A DNA stretch of 64,000 nt from Phenylobacterium sp. (GCF_004799515.1 NZ_SSMX01000036.1:1-64000), one strand, 5' to 3'; shown: positions 30,122-39,371, counted from the first letter of the stretch. The notes: generated by a model from the letters alone, not told the origin. Program-made: numbers and translations.

Positions 30122-31140
30122 ACCTGGCCGCCGCCATACGCGAGCGCAACGCCGCCGAGCTCCCCTCCAAGCGCGACGAGGACTGGCGCTGGACGGACCT
30201 GCGCGGCCTGATCCGCACGGCGCCGGAGCCGTCCCAGCCCTTCACCGGGCAGCTGCCGCCAGGGCCGTTCGATGCGCTGGCTGAGGACTGGCGGGTGTTG
30301 ATCAATGGCGGCGAGGCGACGGTCGACGTGCCGGCCAGGACCGAGGCCGTGGAGGCCCTGCGCTTCGTGGCGCGCGGCGCGGGCTCGCACGTGGCCTCGG
30401 CGACCATCCGGGTCGGCGCCAACGCCCGGCTGTTGCTGCTGGAAAGCTATGAGAGCGACGGGGCCTCGCTGGCGCTGGCCAGCCTGACGCTCGCGCTGGA
30501 GCCCGGCGCGGTTGTCGAGCGGATCGTGCTCACCGCCGACCACGAAGACGCCGTCTCGGTCAGCCAGGCCGAGGTGACGCTGTCGCCCACCGCCGGCTTC
30601 AGCCAAACCCTGGTGGCCGGCGGCGCGCGCCGCCAGCGGCTGGAGACCCGCGTCCTGCATCCCGGCGGCAGCGCCGAGCTGCGGCTGGACGGGATCTACC
30701 TGCTGGCCGGCAAGCGTCACTCCGACCAGACCAGCATCGTCACCCACGCCGGGACCGACGGCCTGACCGTCCAACTCGCCAAGGGCGTGGTGCGCGATCA
30801 GGCGCGCGGGGTCTTCCAGGGCCGGATCGTGGTGGAGGAAGGCGCCGACCGCACCGACGCGCGCATGGGCCACCACGCCCTGATCCTCTCCGACCGCGCC
30901 GAGGTGGACGCCAAGCCGGAGCTCGAGATCTACGCCGACGACGTGGCCTGCGCGCACGGCAATACGGTGGGCGCGCTGGACGAGGACGCCCTGTTCTACG
31001 CCCGCCAGCGCGGCATCCCCGAGGACGAGGCCCGCGCCCTGCTGACCGAGGCCTTCGTGGGCGAGGTGGTCGACCGGATTGGCCACGAGGGCGCCCGCGA
31101 GATCGTCCGCGCCTGGGTGGCGCAAGGCTTGAGGGACTGA
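30118..31140 (+). CDS. sufD: Fe-S assembly protein SufD
   Basis: SufD is the SufB paralogue that completes the SufBC2D scaffold and helps iron entry. The protein has 340 residues, somewhat short for SufD, with the family N-terminal motif (SKRDEDWRWTDLRGL), a beta-helix core and the C-terminal segment QRGIPEDEARALLTEAFVGE with its His in MGHHALI. The start codon is TTG at 30118, sharing four bases with the sufC stop (TTGA), which implies translational coupling. Confidence 0.94.
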   Translation: MNLAAAIRERNAAELPSKRDEDWRWTDLRGLIRTAPEPSQPFTGQLPPGPFDALAEDWRVLINGGEATVDVPARTEAVEALRFVARGAGSHVASATIRVGANARLLLLESYESDGASLALASLTLALEPGAVVERIVLTADHEDAVSVSQAEVTLSPTAGFSQTLVAGGARRQRLETRVLHPGGSAELRLDGIYLLAGKRHSDQTSIVTHAGTDGLTVQLAKGVVRDQARGVFQGRIVVEEGADRTDARMGHHALILSDRAEVDAKPELEIYADDVACAHGNTVGALDEDALFYARQRGIPEDEARALLTEAFVGEVVDRIGHEGAREIVRAWVAQGLRD

Positions 31141-31142
31141 GG

Positions 31143-32369
31143 ATGGCTTTCGACGCCCCCTTCGACGCTGAAGCGATCCGCGCCGAGTTCCCGATCCTGG
31201 GCCGCCAGGTGAACGGCCACCCGTTGGTCTATCTGGATAGCGCCGCATCGGCCCAGAAGCCGCGGGCGGTGATCGAGGCCATGACGCGCGCGATGGAGCA
31301 CAGCTACGCCAACGTCCACCGCGGCCTGCACACGCTGGCCAACGAGACCACCGAGGCCTACGAGGCCGCGCGCAGCGCCGTGGCGCGGTTCATCAACGCC
31401 GATGTCTCCGAGATCGTGTTCACCAAGGGCGCGACGGAAGCCATCAACCTGCTGGCCGCCGGGATTGGCGCGGGGCTGAAGGCCGGCGACGAGATCCTGC
31501 TCTCGGAGATGGAGCACCACGCGAACATCGTGCCCTGGCATTTCCTGCGCGAGCGGCTGGGCGTGGTCCTGAAGTTCACCCCGGTGACCGACGACGGGCG
31601 GCTGGACCTGGACGCCTTCAAGGACCTGCTCAGCGAGCGCACCCGCGTCGTGGGCCTGACCCATATGTCCAACGTGCTGGGCACCGTGAACCCGGTGGCG
31701 GAGCTGACGCGGCTGGCGCACGAGGCCGGCGCGCTGGTGCTGCTCGACGGCTGCCAGGCCATCGTCCACCAGCCGGTGGACGTGAAGGCCCTGGACGCCG
31801 ATTTCTACGTCTTCTCCGGCCACAAGCTCTATGGGCCGACCGGCATCGGCATCCTCTACGGCAAGGCCGAGCGGCTGGCGGCGTTGCCGCCGTACCAGGG
31901 CGGCGGCGAGATGATCGGCAATGTCAGCCTGGAGGCGATCAGCTACGCCGACCCGCCGCACCGCTTCGAAGCGGGCACGCCGCCGATCATCGAGGCCATC
32001 GGCCTGGGCGCGGCGATCGGCTGGCTGGACGGCGTCGACCGGGCCGCGGCGGCGGCGCATGAACACGCCCTCTACGATCACGTGCGCGAACGGCTCAGCG
32101 GCGCCAACTGGCTGCGGGTGCTGGGCGAGGCGCCGGGCAAGGGCGCGATCCTCAGCTTCACCGTCGACGGGGCCCACGCCCACGACGTCGCCCAGATCCT
32201 GGACCGTTATGGCGTGGCGGTGCGCGCCGGCACGCACTGCGCCGAGCCCCTGATGCGGCGTTTCGGCGTGACATCGAGCGCACGCGCCTCCTTCGCCCTA
32301 TATAACACCCACGCGGAGGCCGACGCCTTCGTGGACGCGCTCACCAAGACTCAAGCCTTTTTTGCCTAA
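31143..32369 (+). CDS. sufS: Cysteine desulfurase SufS
   Basis: This group II desulfurase supplies persulfide sulfur to SufB. The 408-residue protein shows YLDSAASAQKPRAVIE, FTKGATEAINLLA, the PLP Lys in VFSGHKLYGPTG and the active Cys in RAGTHCAEPLM. The enzyme usually needs a sulfur acceptor (SufE or SufU), and no such gene is in the window. It starts 2 bases after sufD. Confidence 0.96.
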   Translation: MAFDAPFDAEAIRAEFPILGRQVNGHPLVYLDSAASAQKPRAVIEAMTRAMEHSYANVHRGLHTLANETTEAYEAARSAVARFINADVSEIVFTKGATEAINLLAAGIGAGLKAGDEILLSEMEHHANIVPWHFLRERLGVVLKFTPVTDDGRLDLDAFKDLLSERTRVVGLTHMSNVLGTVNPVAELTRLAHEAGALVLLDGCQAIVHQPVDVKALDADFYVFSGHKLYGPTGIGILYGKAERLAALPPYQGGGEMIGNVSLEAISYADPPHRFEAGTPPIIEAIGLGAAIGWLDGVDRAAAAAHEHALYDHVRERLSGANWLRVLGEAPGKGAILSFTVDGAHAHDVAQILDRYGVAVRAGTHCAEPLMRRFGVTSSARASFALYNTHAEADAFVDALTKTQAFFA

Positions 32370-32378
32370 GTGGACCCG

Positions 32379-32741
32379 ATGGACGACGCCGCCAGCCTCG
32401 ACAGTCAGACGACCGCGCCGCTGCCGCAGGCGGAGCTCGACAAGCTGACCGATCAGCTGATCGAGAAGCTGAAGACCGTCTACGATCCGGAGATCCCGGT
32501 CGACATCTACGAGCTCGGCCTGATCTACAAGGTCGACGTCTCCGACGCCAAGGACGTGGTCATCGACATGACGCTCACCGCCCCGGGCTGCCCGGTGGCC
32601 GGCGATATGCCGGGCTGGGTCGAGGACGCGGTCCGCGAGATCCCCGAGGTCAAGTCCTGCAAGGTCGAGCTGGTGTTCGATCCGCCGTGGGACCCGTCGC
32701 GGATGAGCGACGAGGCCAAGCTGCAACTGAACATGTTCTGA
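32379..32741 (+). CDS. sufT: SUF system DUF59/MIP18 protein SufT
   Basis: This small factor supports Fe-S protein maturation. From ATG 32379 it has 120 residues: a poorly conserved N-terminus, then a MIP18-like domain (KTVYDPEIPVDIYELGLIYK) with the conserved cysteine in TLTAPGCPVAGDMP and VELVFDPPW near the end. GTG 32370, directly after the sufS stop, is an alternative start. Its place between sufS and sufA fits alphaproteobacterial suf operons. Confidence 0.93.
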   Translation: MDDAASLDSQTTAPLPQAELDKLTDQLIEKLKTVYDPEIPVDIYELGLIYKVDVSDAKDVVIDMTLTAPGCPVAGDMPGWVEDAVREIPEVKSCKVELVFDPPWDPSRMSDEAKLQLNMF

Positions 32742-32746
32742 CCGCC

Positions 32747-33142
32747 ATGAACGACCTTTCCCTCACGCCCGCTCCCCGCGCCCGCCGCGAACGGCCCAAG
32801 GTGGTCAGCCTGACCGAGGCCGCCGCCGAGCGGGTTCGCGAGATCATGGGCCGGGCCGAGAAGCCCTATGCGGGCTTGCGGGTGGGCGTGAAGAACGGCG
32901 GCTGCGCGGGCCAGGAGTACGTCCTGGAATACGCCGAGGCGGCGAACCCGCTGGACGAGGTGGTCGAGGACAAGGGCGTGACCATCCTGGTCGAGCCCAA
33001 GGCGGTCCTGTTCCTGATCGGCACGGTGATCGACTACGACGTCACCAAGCTCTCGGCCAAGTTCACCTTCAAGAACCCCAATGAGACCGACGCCTGCGGC
33101 TGTGGCGAGAGTGTCACCATCGCGCCAGCGAGCTTCGACTAG
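32747..33142 (+). CDS. sufA: A-type Fe-S carrier SufA
   Basis: SufA receives clusters from the SufBCD scaffold and passes them to target proteins. The 131-residue protein has the HesB/IscA fold with the three conserved cysteines in KNGGCAGQEY and DACGCGES. A basic N-terminal tail precedes the domain. ATG 32747 lies 5 bases after the sufT stop. The end overlaps the stop of the convergent membrane-protein gene by 4 bases, marking the end of the operon. Confidence 0.96.
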   Translation: MNDLSLTPAPRARRERPKVVSLTEAAAERVREIMGRAEKPYAGLRVGVKNGGCAGQEYVLEYAEAANPLDEVVEDKGVTILVEPKAVLFLIGTVIDYDVTKLSAKFTFKNPNETDACGCGESVTIAPASFD

Positions 33143-34146
33143 CGGTTCCGGTGCCGGATGGCGTCGATGGCCAGCGCCGCCGCGGCGATGATCAGCGGCA
33201 GGATGTAGAAGGCCAGCCGATAGCCCAGGAAGGCCGCCGCCAGGGCCGCGGTGTTCACCTGCGGCAGCAGTGTCATCATGGCGCTTTCGAACACCCCGGC
33301 GCCGCCCGGCACGGCGGACAGCAGGCCGACGATGGCCGCGACGGCGAAAGCCCCCACGAAGGTGACGTAGCTGGGGTCGCCTTTGGGCAGCAGCACCCAA
33401 AGGATGGCGGCCGCGACGCCGTTGTCGACGACCCCCAGCACCAGCTGCGCCAGGGCGTCCCAGACGTCGGGCAGGGTGATGCTGCGGCCGAAGACCTTGA
33501 AAGAGCGCCGCACCATGGCGCAGAGCGCCACATAGCCCACCGCGCCCGTCACCAGCGCCGCGCCCAGGCAGCGGGCCACCAGGGGCGTGATGGCGGTCGC
33601 ATCCAGTTCGGCGCTGGACGCCAGCAGCAGGCCGCTGCCCGAGAGCGCCGCCAGCCCGATGCCGAACGCGGTGGCGTCGAAGGCCGTGGCTCCGGCGACC
33701 TGGGCAAGGGTCACGCCGTGCCGGTCGTAGGTGCGGGCGCGGATCGCGCTGGAAATCAAGAGGTTCGCGCCGATGGCGTGGGCGATGGCGTTGGCCAGGA
33801 ACGACCCCAGGGCGACGGTGCGCAGCGGCACCCGGGCCCCGGTCCAGCGCAGGCCCGTCCACTCGATCACCGCCATCAGGACGAAGCTCGTCGCTGACAG
33901 CACCAGGGTCAGGGTGACGGCCACCACGCCCCAGCCGGCGATGGCGTGGCCCACCGCGGCGAGGCTCAGCTTGTGGAACTCGCGCCACAACACCCAGGCC
34001 GCCGCCAGCAGCATGACCGGCGGTACGATCTTCAGGCCCAGGTTCACCGCGCGCCGCAGCCGGGGATGCGACGCGGGCGCAACCTCGCCGAGTTTCGGCT
34101 CGACCGGCGGTGGCGCTGCGGGGCGGGTCGCGTCGGGGGCTGTCAC
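33139..34146 (-). CDS. UPF0104/YbhN-like integral membrane protein
   Basis: The 335-residue protein has seven to eight hydrophobic helices and belongs to the lysylphosphatidylglycerol synthase TM-region/UPF0104 family by the early WREFHKLS segment, GSFLANAIAHAIGANLLISS and the family motif VPGGAGVFE. There is no C-terminal aminoacyl-transferase domain, so it is not a complete MprF. Such proteins may act as lipid flippases or transporters, unproven here. The start is GTG 34146. Confidence 0.85.
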   Translation of the reverse strand: MTAPDATRPAAPPPVEPKLGEVAPASHPRLRRAVNLGLKIVPPVMLLAAAWVLWREFHKLSLAAVGHAIAGWGVVAVTLTLVLSATSFVLMAVIEWTGLRWTGARVPLRTVALGSFLANAIAHAIGANLLISSAIRARTYDRHGVTLAQVAGATAFDATAFGIGLAALSGSGLLLASSAELDATAITPLVARCLGAALVTGAVGYVALCAMVRRSFKVFGRSITLPDVWDALAQLVLGVVDNGVAAAILWVLLPKGDPSYVTFVGAFAVAAIVGLLSAVPGGAGVFESAMMTLLPQVNTAALAAAFLGYRLAFYILPLIIAAAALAIDAIRHRNR

Positions 34147-34273
34147 GGCGAAGGCAGTTTCCGTTGAGTCGGCCGGGGACGTCAGGAGGTGGCGTTAGGG
34201 CGGCGGAGCCGCAATGGCGAGTCCGTGTTGGCGATTCAGGCCGCGATCGGCCCCACGGTTCCCAGCCAAATCG

Positions 34274-34298
34274 GGAACCGATCGCCACGGCGCCGGTT
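34274..34298 (+). promoter_or_regulatory. Candidate EcfG-type general stress promoter
   Basis: GGAAC (34274-34278), 16 bases, then GGTT (34295-34298) resembles the alphaproteobacterial sigma-EcfG promoter (GGAAC-N16/17-CGTT) with one mismatch. It lies 36 bases before the BON-protein start. The -35 box also forms the right arm of an inverted repeat CGGTTCCC / GGGAACCG (34256-34280). The call fits the stress-like nature of the two genes downstream. Confidence 0.5.
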
Positions 34299-34333
34299 CT
34301 GCCGAAGGACTTTTACAACCAAGGAGACGTGTC

Positions 34334-34978
34334 ATGGCCCGGGAAGACTGGCAGGACCGCGAGGACGAGCGCCGTCGCCTGGCGCTGCGGGGCCGCGGCC
34401 GGGACGATTTCGGCCAGGCCGATTATTCCGACGACTATCTCTACGATCCCGCCAGCCGCAGCGGCTATCGGGCCGAGCGGGACGTCCGCCCGAGCGTCGA
34501 CGACTTTGGGCAGGCGGACTATTCCAGCGACTACGCCTACGACATCGACGATGGCCACGCCTACCGCCGCAACTCCGAAGCCGACCGCGACTATGGCCGG
34601 CGGATGGACAACGGTGACTATCGGCGGGTCGAGCAGCCGCGGTCGTTCATGGACCGGGTCGGCGACGCCTTCGGCGGTCATCCGCGCGAGCGTCCCGCCG
34701 AACGCGCGGTGGAAGCCCGCCCGCCCGCCCGTCGCCGCGGACCCTCGGACCGGGTGCTCTGGGCGGTGATCGTGGAGCGCTTGCACGACGAGCGGGGCCT
34801 GGACCTGCGCGACCTGGAAGTGATCGTCGAGGACCGCGAGGTCACCCTGAACGGCACGGTCCGCCACAAGGGCGACAAGCGCCGCATCGAGGACGTGGCC
34901 GACATCGAAGGCGTGCGGCACGTGCAGAACAACCTGCGCGTCCGGGGCCACCAGCACACGCACTGGACCTTCCTCTAG
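34334..34978 (+). CDS. BON-domain protein with repeated acidic aromatic motif
   Basis: This 214-residue protein has no signal peptide. The N-terminal half is charged and Tyr-rich and contains two copies of DDFGQADYSxDYxYD (about residues 24-38 and 56-70). The C-terminal part (about 140-210) is a BON domain (VEDREVTLNGTVRHKGDKRR; IEGVRHVQNNLRV). BON domains bind membranes or lipids and are common in stress-induced alphaproteobacterial proteins. ATG 34334 is preceded by AAGGAG. It may be driven by the EcfG-like promoter just upstream. Confidence 0.87.
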   Translation: MAREDWQDREDERRRLALRGRGRDDFGQADYSDDYLYDPASRSGYRAERDVRPSVDDFGQADYSSDYAYDIDDGHAYRRNSEADRDYGRRMDNGDYRRVEQPRSFMDRVGDAFGGHPRERPAERAVEARPPARRRGPSDRVLWAVIVERLHDERGLDLRDLEVIVEDREVTLNGTVRHKGDKRRIEDVADIEGVRHVQNNLRVRGHQHTHWTFL

Positions 34979-35077
34979 GGATCCTCGCCCCGCGTCGGAA
35001 AGCTTTGCCTCAAACGGGCAACCCGAATCGGGCTGGCGGGTTCTCTACCCGTAACCCCGTGTCGAGGAGACATCCGA

Positions 35078-35359
35078 ATGCCGAACAAACAGACCCAGGG
35101 CGACGAGCAACGCGCCTTCACCCACGGGTCGGGCGGCGCCAACGCGGACATGGCCGTGGAGGCCGCCCCGATCCACGAGGACCGTCATGTCGAGGTCCCG
35201 CACCACCGCGAGGTCGAACCCCTCAAGGAAGGCGAGAAGCACGACCACATGGCCGCCCGCGAGAAGAGCTCCGGCGACCGGCAGGAAGCGCTGCTCGACG
35301 AAGCTATCGAAGAGACCTTCCCGGGCAGCGACCCGATCAGCCCGAAGCACATCACCTGA
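35078..35359 (+). CDS. Small stress-like protein with ETFPGSDP motif
   Basis: This 93-residue, very hydrophilic protein has a His/Glu-rich middle (PIHEDRHVEVPHHREVEP) and a C-terminal segment LLDEAIEETFPGSDPISP. The short DEAxxETFPxSDPxS motif recurs in many small uncharacterised alphaproteobacterial proteins, often near general stress genes. The start is supported by GAGGAG upstream of ATG 35078. The function is unknown. Its neighbours are the BON protein and a potassium channel. Confidence 0.8.
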   Translation: MPNKQTQGDEQRAFTHGSGGANADMAVEAAPIHEDRHVEVPHHREVEPLKEGEKHDHMAAREKSSGDRQEALLDEAIEETFPGSDPISPKHIT

Positions 35360-35434
35360 TCAGACCGGACAATTTGTGACGGCCGGGGCGGCGGGTCCTT
35401 CGACGGGTCCGCCGCCTCGTGTTACGCAGGGCGC

Positions 35435-36352
35435 ATGAGGCTGCCGCCACCGCGCATCGACCTTCGGGGATTCACCGCCGTCAAGCTGGGGGTCCGCCGC
35501 TTCAGCCTTGCCGATCCCTACTACTTCATCCTGGCCATGCGCTGGTCGACCTTCCTGGCGGTCGTGCTGGCGATCTTCCTGGCGATCAACCTGGTGTTCG
35601 CCGCCCTCTACTGGGCCGTGCCGGGATCGGTCGCCAACGCCCGTGACCGGGCGTTCGGCGACGCCTTCTTCTTCAGCATTGAGACCCTGGCGACGGTGGG
35701 CTACGGCGTCATGACGCCGACTACCCTCTACGGCCACATAGTGGCGTCGACGGAGATATTCGTCGGCATGTTCCTGACGGCGCTGACCACCGGCGCCTTC
35801 TTCGCCCGGTTCGCCCGGCCCTCGGCGCGGATGGTGTTCAGCGAAACCGCGGTCGTGGCGCCCTACGCCGGCGGCCAGGCCCTGATGATGCGTGTGGCGA
35901 GCCGCCGCCTGCAGGGGATCAGCGAGGCCAGGGCGCGGCTCAACTATTACCGCAACGAGCCCTACGGCGAGGGCCGCTTCCGCCGGTTCGACGAGCTCAA
36001 GCTTGTGCGCGTCAGCATTCCAGTGCTCACCCTGTCGTGGACCGTCATCCACGTCATCGACGAAGACAGCCCACTGTTCGGCATGACCGACGAGCGCATG
36101 GCGGCCGAGCAGCCGGCCATCATGCTGTCGATCAGCGGCTTCGACGAGGCGATCTCCTCGCCGGTGAACGACCGGCAGACCTATCGCCGGGAGAACATCC
36201 GCTTCGGCCACGTGTTCGTCGACGTGCTGCGCGATCTGCCGGACGGCATGGTCGAGCTGGACCTCACCCACATCCACGACACGCGTCCGGTGACGGTGCT
36301 CAAGGAGGTGCGCGACCTCGAAATTCAGGAGTCCGTGGTCAAGGCCTCGTAG
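35435..36352 (+). CDS. Inward-rectifier potassium channel, KirBac family
   Basis: This 305-residue channel has two membrane helices (about residues 38-61 and 104-124) enclosing a pore loop with the K+ filter TVGYG (87-91). A C-terminal cytoplasmic immunoglobulin-like domain (MVFSETAVVAPYAGGQALMM onward; SWTVIHVIDEDSPL) is diagnostic of Kir channels. Filter and length match KirBac proteins. The last 28 bases overlap the 3' end of the convergent ABC-F gene, an unusually long convergent overlap. Confidence 0.93.
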   Translation: MRLPPPRIDLRGFTAVKLGVRRFSLADPYYFILAMRWSTFLAVVLAIFLAINLVFAALYWAVPGSVANARDRAFGDAFFFSIETLATVGYGVMTPTTLYGHIVASTEIFVGMFLTALTTGAFFARFARPSARMVFSETAVVAPYAGGQALMMRVASRRLQGISEARARLNYYRNEPYGEGRFRRFDELKLVRVSIPVLTLSWTVIHVIDEDSPLFGMTDERMAAEQPAIMLSISGFDEAISSPVNDRQTYRRENIRFGHVFVDVLRDLPDGMVELDLTHIHDTRPVTVLKEVRDLEIQESVVKAS

Positions 36353-38205
36353 GCTTCCTGCGCCGCTAGCCATTCGGCCTCGGCGGTCTCGACCATGGCC
36401 TGGGCGGCCTCGCGCTTGCGGCCGAGGTCCGCGGCCTTGGCGGGGTCCTTGGCGAAGACGGTTGGGTCGGTGAGCCTGGCGTCGATCTCGGCCAGGGCGG
36501 CGGCGGCCCGCGCCAGGGCCGCTTCGGCCGCCTCGGCGCGGCGGCGCGCCGTGCCGGTGGGGACCTTGGTCTTCGGCGGCGGCGGCGGCGGCGGCGCGGC
36601 CACCGGCGCTTCGGCCACCTGGGTCGGCGCCCGCGCCGCGACCCGGGCGCGGTCGAGGACGAACTTGGCGTAGTCCTCCATGTCGCCGTCGAAGGGCTCG
36701 ATGCCGCCGTCCGCCGCCAGCCACAGCCGGTCGGCCACCAACTCCATCAGCGAGCGGTCGTGGGTGATCAGGATCACCGCGCCCTCGTAGTCGTTGAGCG
36801 CATCCAACAGGGCGCGACGCGAGTCGATGTCCAGGTGGTTGGTGGGCTCGTCGAGGATCAGGAGGTGCGGCGCTTCCATGGCCACCATGTTGAGCAGCAG
36901 GCGCGCGCGCTCGCCGCCGGAGAGATTGGAGACGGTGGTTTCCACCTTCTCGAACCCCAGGCCGAACTGGGCGAGCTTCGAGCGGCGCTGGCTCTCCGAG
37001 GCGCCTGGCAAGGCGCGGCGGATGATCTCCAGCGGGGTGTCCGTGGGATCCATCGCCTCGATCTGGTGCTGGTGGAACCAGCCGACCTTCAGGCGGCTCG
37101 AGCGCAGCAGGGTCCCGGCCTGGACGTCCAGGGCGCCGGCCACCAGCTTGGCGAAGGTCGATTTGCCCGCCCCGTTGACGCCCAGCAGACCGATACGGTC
37201 GTCGATGTCGAGGCGCAGGTTCAGCCGCTTCAGGATCGGCGGGCCGCCATAGCCCACCGAGGCGTCCTCCAGCCGGATCAGCGGCGGCTGCAGCGGCCGT
37301 TCGGGCGAGGGCAGAGTGAACGGCGCGACCCGGTCCTCGATGATGTTCGAGACCGGCGGCAGCTTGGCGATCATCTTCAGGCGCGACTGGGCCTGGGTCG
37401 CCTTCGACGCCTTGGCGCGGAAGCGGTCGACGAAGGACTGCATGTGGGCGCGCTTGGCCTCGATCTTCACCCGCATGGCCTCCTGCAGGCGCAGTTTCTC
37501 GGTGACCTGGGTCTCGAAGCTGTCGTAGCCGCCGACGTAGAGGTCGAGGCGGCCGTCCTTGAGGTGCAGGATGTGGTCGACGGAGTTGTTGAGCAGCTCG
37601 CGGTCGTGGCTGATGACGATGGCTGAGTGCGGGTATTTCTTCAGCCGCGCCTCCAGCCACAGCGCGCCTTCCAGGTCCAGATAGTTGGTGGGCTCGTCGA
37701 GCAGCAGGAGGTCGGGCGCGGCGAACAGGGCCGCAGCCAGGGCCACGCGCATCCGCCAGCCGCCGGAGAACTCCGCCATCGGCCGGGCCAGGTCGGCGTT
37801 GGAGAAGCCCAGGCCCGCCAGGATCTCGGCGGCGCGGCTGGGCGCGCGGTCGGCGTCGATCTCGATCAGGCGGGTGTAGATGTCGCCCAGGTCCTCCGGC
37901 TCGGCGGTGTCGAGCCGCGCCAGCAGGCTGGCGCGTTCCACGTCGGCGGCGAGGACGGTGTCGAGCAGCGGGACCGGCGTGGCCGGATGCTCCTGGTCCA
38001 CCGAGCCGATTCGCGCGGCCTTCGGTAGGCCGATCTCGCCGGAGCCATGGATGAGCTGGCCCAGGACCAGCTTGAACAGGGTGGACTTGCCCACCCCGTT
38101 GCGCCCCACCAGGCCCACCTTGGCGTCCTTGGGCAGGGACACGGTGGCGCCGTCGAAGAAGCGGCGGCCCCAGGCGTCGAAAACGAGGTCTTTGATCTGC
38201 AGCAT
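36325..38205 (-). CDS. ABC-F family ATPase (ribosome-associated type)
   Basis: This 626-residue protein has no membrane segment and carries two ABC domains with Walker A GRNGVGKST and GVNGAGKST, signatures FSGGWRMRVALAAAL and LSGGERARLLLNM, and Walker B LLLLDEPTNYLD and LLILDEPTNHLD. The inter-domain linker (MQSFVDRFRAKASKATQAQS) is the P-site-tRNA-contacting region of ABC-F factors. A Pro-rich stretch and an Ala/Glu-rich coiled coil end the protein, as in YheS/Uup-like members. The start ATG 38205 is followed by MLQIKDLVFDAWG; upstream frame has no similarity. Confidence 0.92.
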   Translation of the reverse strand: MLQIKDLVFDAWGRRFFDGATVSLPKDAKVGLVGRNGVGKSTLFKLVLGQLIHGSGEIGLPKAARIGSVDQEHPATPVPLLDTVLAADVERASLLARLDTAEPEDLGDIYTRLIEIDADRAPSRAAEILAGLGFSNADLARPMAEFSGGWRMRVALAAALFAAPDLLLLDEPTNYLDLEGALWLEARLKKYPHSAIVISHDRELLNNSVDHILHLKDGRLDLYVGGYDSFETQVTEKLRLQEAMRVKIEAKRAHMQSFVDRFRAKASKATQAQSRLKMIAKLPPVSNIIEDRVAPFTLPSPERPLQPPLIRLEDASVGYGGPPILKRLNLRLDIDDRIGLLGVNGAGKSTFAKLVAGALDVQAGTLLRSSRLKVGWFHQHQIEAMDPTDTPLEIIRRALPGASESQRRSKLAQFGLGFEKVETTVSNLSGGERARLLLNMVAMEAPHLLILDEPTNHLDIDSRRALLDALNDYEGAVILITHDRSLMELVADRLWLAADGGIEPFDGDMEDYAKFVLDRARVAARAPTQVAEAPVAAPPPPPPPKTKVPTGTARRRAEAAEAALARAAAALAEIDARLTDPTVFAKDPAKAADLGRKREAAQAMVETAEAEWLAAQEAYEALTTDS

Positions 38206-38469
38206 CGGAACACGAACGGCATAGGGGCGCGGACCAGCGCGCGCCGGACCTGCGGGGACAAGGGAAGGGTCAGGGGTTTCAAGAGCCGCGCCTGCGCCTG
38301 ACCGGGCGGGTGCATAGCAGACCGACACGCCCGCGTCATGCCGATCCCGTACGACTGTGGCGCTAGACGCCTTGAGGCGCGCGGTGGGTGCGGCTATAGA
38401 GCCCGCCACCTCGCGGCGCGCCCGCGGACTTCCCATCTGTCCTGAAGATTGAAACGAGCCGAAGAGCCC

Positions 38470-38889
38470 ATGACCGAACGCACCTTCTCGATCATCAAGC
38501 CGGACGCGACGCGTCGCAACCTGACCGGCAAGATCAATGCGGTGATCGAGGACGCCGGCCTGCGCATCGTCGCCCAGCGCCGCATCCAGATGACCGAGGC
38601 CCAGGCGAAGAAGTTCTACGAAGTCCACGCCGAGCGTCCGTTCTACGGCGAGCTGGTAGAGTTCATGATGTCCGCGCCCGTGGTGGTGCAGGTCCTTGAA
38701 GGTCCGAACGCCGTCGCCAAATATCGTGAAGTCATGGGCGCCACCAACCCGGCCCAGGCTGCCGACGGCACCATCCGCAAGCTCTACGCCGAAAGCGTCG
38801 GCGAGAACTCGGTGCACGGCTCCGACAGCCAGGAGAACGCCGCGCTCGAGATCGCCCAGTTCTTCACCGAGGCCGATATCGTCGGCTGA
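38470..38889 (+). CDS. ndk: Nucleoside diphosphate kinase
   Basis: Ndk balances nucleoside triphosphates by a phospho-His intermediate. The 139-residue protein opens [15 protein letters not shown] and has the catalytic His116 in NSVHGSDS. All family landmarks and length are normal. ATG 38470 is chosen over TTG 38449 because the family begins there. It is divergent from the ABC-F gene. Confidence 0.97.
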   Translation: MTERTFSIIKPDATRRNLTGKINAVIEDAGLRIVAQRRIQMTEAQAKKFYEVHAERPFYGELVEFMMSAPVVVQVLEGPNAVAKYREVMGATNPAQAADGTIRKLYAESVGENSVHGSDSQENAALEIAQFFTEADIVG

Positions 38890-39017
38890 GATCGCCGCCG
38901 GTGTCTTCAGCGTTTCACAGTCGTTTGCGAAATGCTGGAGCCGGCGCAACCCAATCCGCAGGCGGGGGTTCCGCCTGAGCCGTCCACCCCTTTGTCCACC
39001 CCTGTTTGAAAGTCGCA

Positions 39018-39371
39018 ATGAGAGAAGACAAGATCGGTAGCTTCAACGAACGCCTGGCGTCCCAGGCGGAAGCCCGCAAGGCCCTGCTCGAGAAGTTCAA
39101 GCCCAAGCCCATGGTCCAGGCCGAAGTCCTGGAAACCCGCGCCGAGCGCAAGGCGCGTGAGCTGGAAGAAGTGCGCGCCAAGCGCGCCGCCGAGAAGGAG
39201 GCCGCCCGCCTGAAGGCGGAATCCGACGAGAAGGCGCGCCAGGACGCCATGGCTAACGACGAGGAGCTGCAGCTGGAGCTGAAGCGCCAGGAGCGGAAGG
39301 ACCGCAAGGCCGCCGCCAAGGCCGAGGCCCGCGCCAAGCGCGAAGCCAAGTCGGCCGCTCGCCGGAACTGA
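39018..39371 (+). CDS. DUF6481-type highly charged coiled-coil protein
   Basis: This 117-residue protein consists almost entirely of Lys, Arg, Glu and Ala (for example RAERKARELEEVRAKRAAEK) and is predicted to be one long helix or coiled coil. The opening SFNERLASQAEARKALLEKF recalls DUF6481 proteins of Caulobacterales and Sphingomonadales. The basic tail (AKREAKSAARRN) could bind nucleic acid. The role is unknown. ATG 39018 is used; a TTG at 39006 is in frame. Confidence 0.82.
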   Translation: MREDKIGSFNERLASQAEARKALLEKFKPKPMVQAEVLETRAERKARELEEVRAKRAAEKEAARLKAESDEKARQDAMANDEELQLELKRQERKDRKAAAKAEARAKREAKSAARRN

